Below the pieces are notes generated by a model, which saw only the letters and a program-made list of their open reading frames with translations, was not told where the DNA came from and ran no database searches. A program made the position numbers and the translations under genes. Positions 63,946 through 64,000 of a DNA stretch of 64,000 nt are shown here, piece after piece (position 1 is the first letter of the stretch; every line of letters starts with the position of its first letter). The stretch is from Rhodoferax fermentans (GTDB lineage Bacteria > Pseudomonadota > Gammaproteobacteria > Burkholderiales > Burkholderiaceae_C), in assembly GCF_002017865.1 (NCBI RefSeq), contig NZ_MTJN01000002.1, positions 4,216,001-4,280,000 of the forward strand, in the 5' to 3' direction.

Positions 63946-64000
63946 ATGACTCAATCTGCCGCCATGCGGCCAGATCCCTGGGGGTTAACTGGCCTATTTT
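63946..64000 (+). CDS. Possible start of a plus-strand gene cut by the right edge
   Basis: ATG 63946 opens a frame of 18 codons (MTQSAAMRPDPWGLTGLF) to the edge, divergent from accB. Too little is visible to name it, and the GGCCTATTTT at the edge could instead be the end of another palindromic repeat. Confidence 0.25.
   Translation, partial: MTQSAAMRPDPWGLTGLF

Overview
The window reads as chromosome of a facultatively autotrophic betaproteobacterium of the Burkholderiales, most like a Rhodoferax-type Comamonadaceae. The basis is the high GC content, a form II RuBisCO locus (cbbR, cbbM, cbbQ, cbbO), the gene orders accB-accC-prmA-zinc ribbon and dusB-fis, and many copies of a short palindromic repeat of a type I associate with this family. 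No plasmid, phage, insertion-sequence or CRISPR signature was found.

Left part (1-13.8 kb). A partial cbbY and divergent cbbR open the window. A minus-strand operon follows: an HTH-like gene, then siaA-siaB-siaC-siaD, a partner-switching module that controls a diguanylate cyclase. Next come two small genes with strong ribosome binding sites behind a region of palindromes, a lone DUF3883 protein, a flavin-reductase-like protein and a solitary ParA ATPase. ParA is divergent from cbbM (form II RuBisCO), and cbbM is followed by its activase pair cbbQ-cbbO. The cbbM-cbbQ gap carries two inverted copies of a hairpin element whose flanks are conserved while the stem has changed on both sides.

Middle-left (13.8-30.5 kb). 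A minus-strand block holds algH, ruvX, pyrR, pyrB and a dihydroorotase homologue that has lost its metal ligands. A photolyase gene diverges from it. The type IV pilus chemosensory operon follows: rubredoxin, pilG, pilH, pilI, pilJ and a 1940-residue ChpA/PilL kinase. hemL is next.

Middle-right (30.5-47.4 kb). Two exported hydrolases (an Ntn hydrolase and an S1/P1 nuclease) lie downstream of dusB-fis and purH. Then come a YqaA-like membrane protein, ychF, a ubiquinone-type hydroxylase, dsbC, an M61 peptidase, an enoyl-CoA hydratase, tRNA-Met(CAT), a TTG-started membrane protein, and a TolC/HlyD/two-permease export operon with no ATPase gene.

Right part (47.4-64 kb). This holds a DUF6172 protein, rhlE, miaB, several small exported or membrane proteins, ffh, a ypjD-like cytochrome assembly protein, pilS-pilR, ampD, a histone-H1-like Lys/Ala protein, and the minus-strand accB-accC-prmA-zinc-ribbon operon.

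Twelve copies of the palindromic repeat lie mostly at gene 3' ends. Several supply the stop codon itself, one lies inside the dihydroorotase-like frame and one overlaps the ruvX start. All calls come from reading the sequence; no database search was run.
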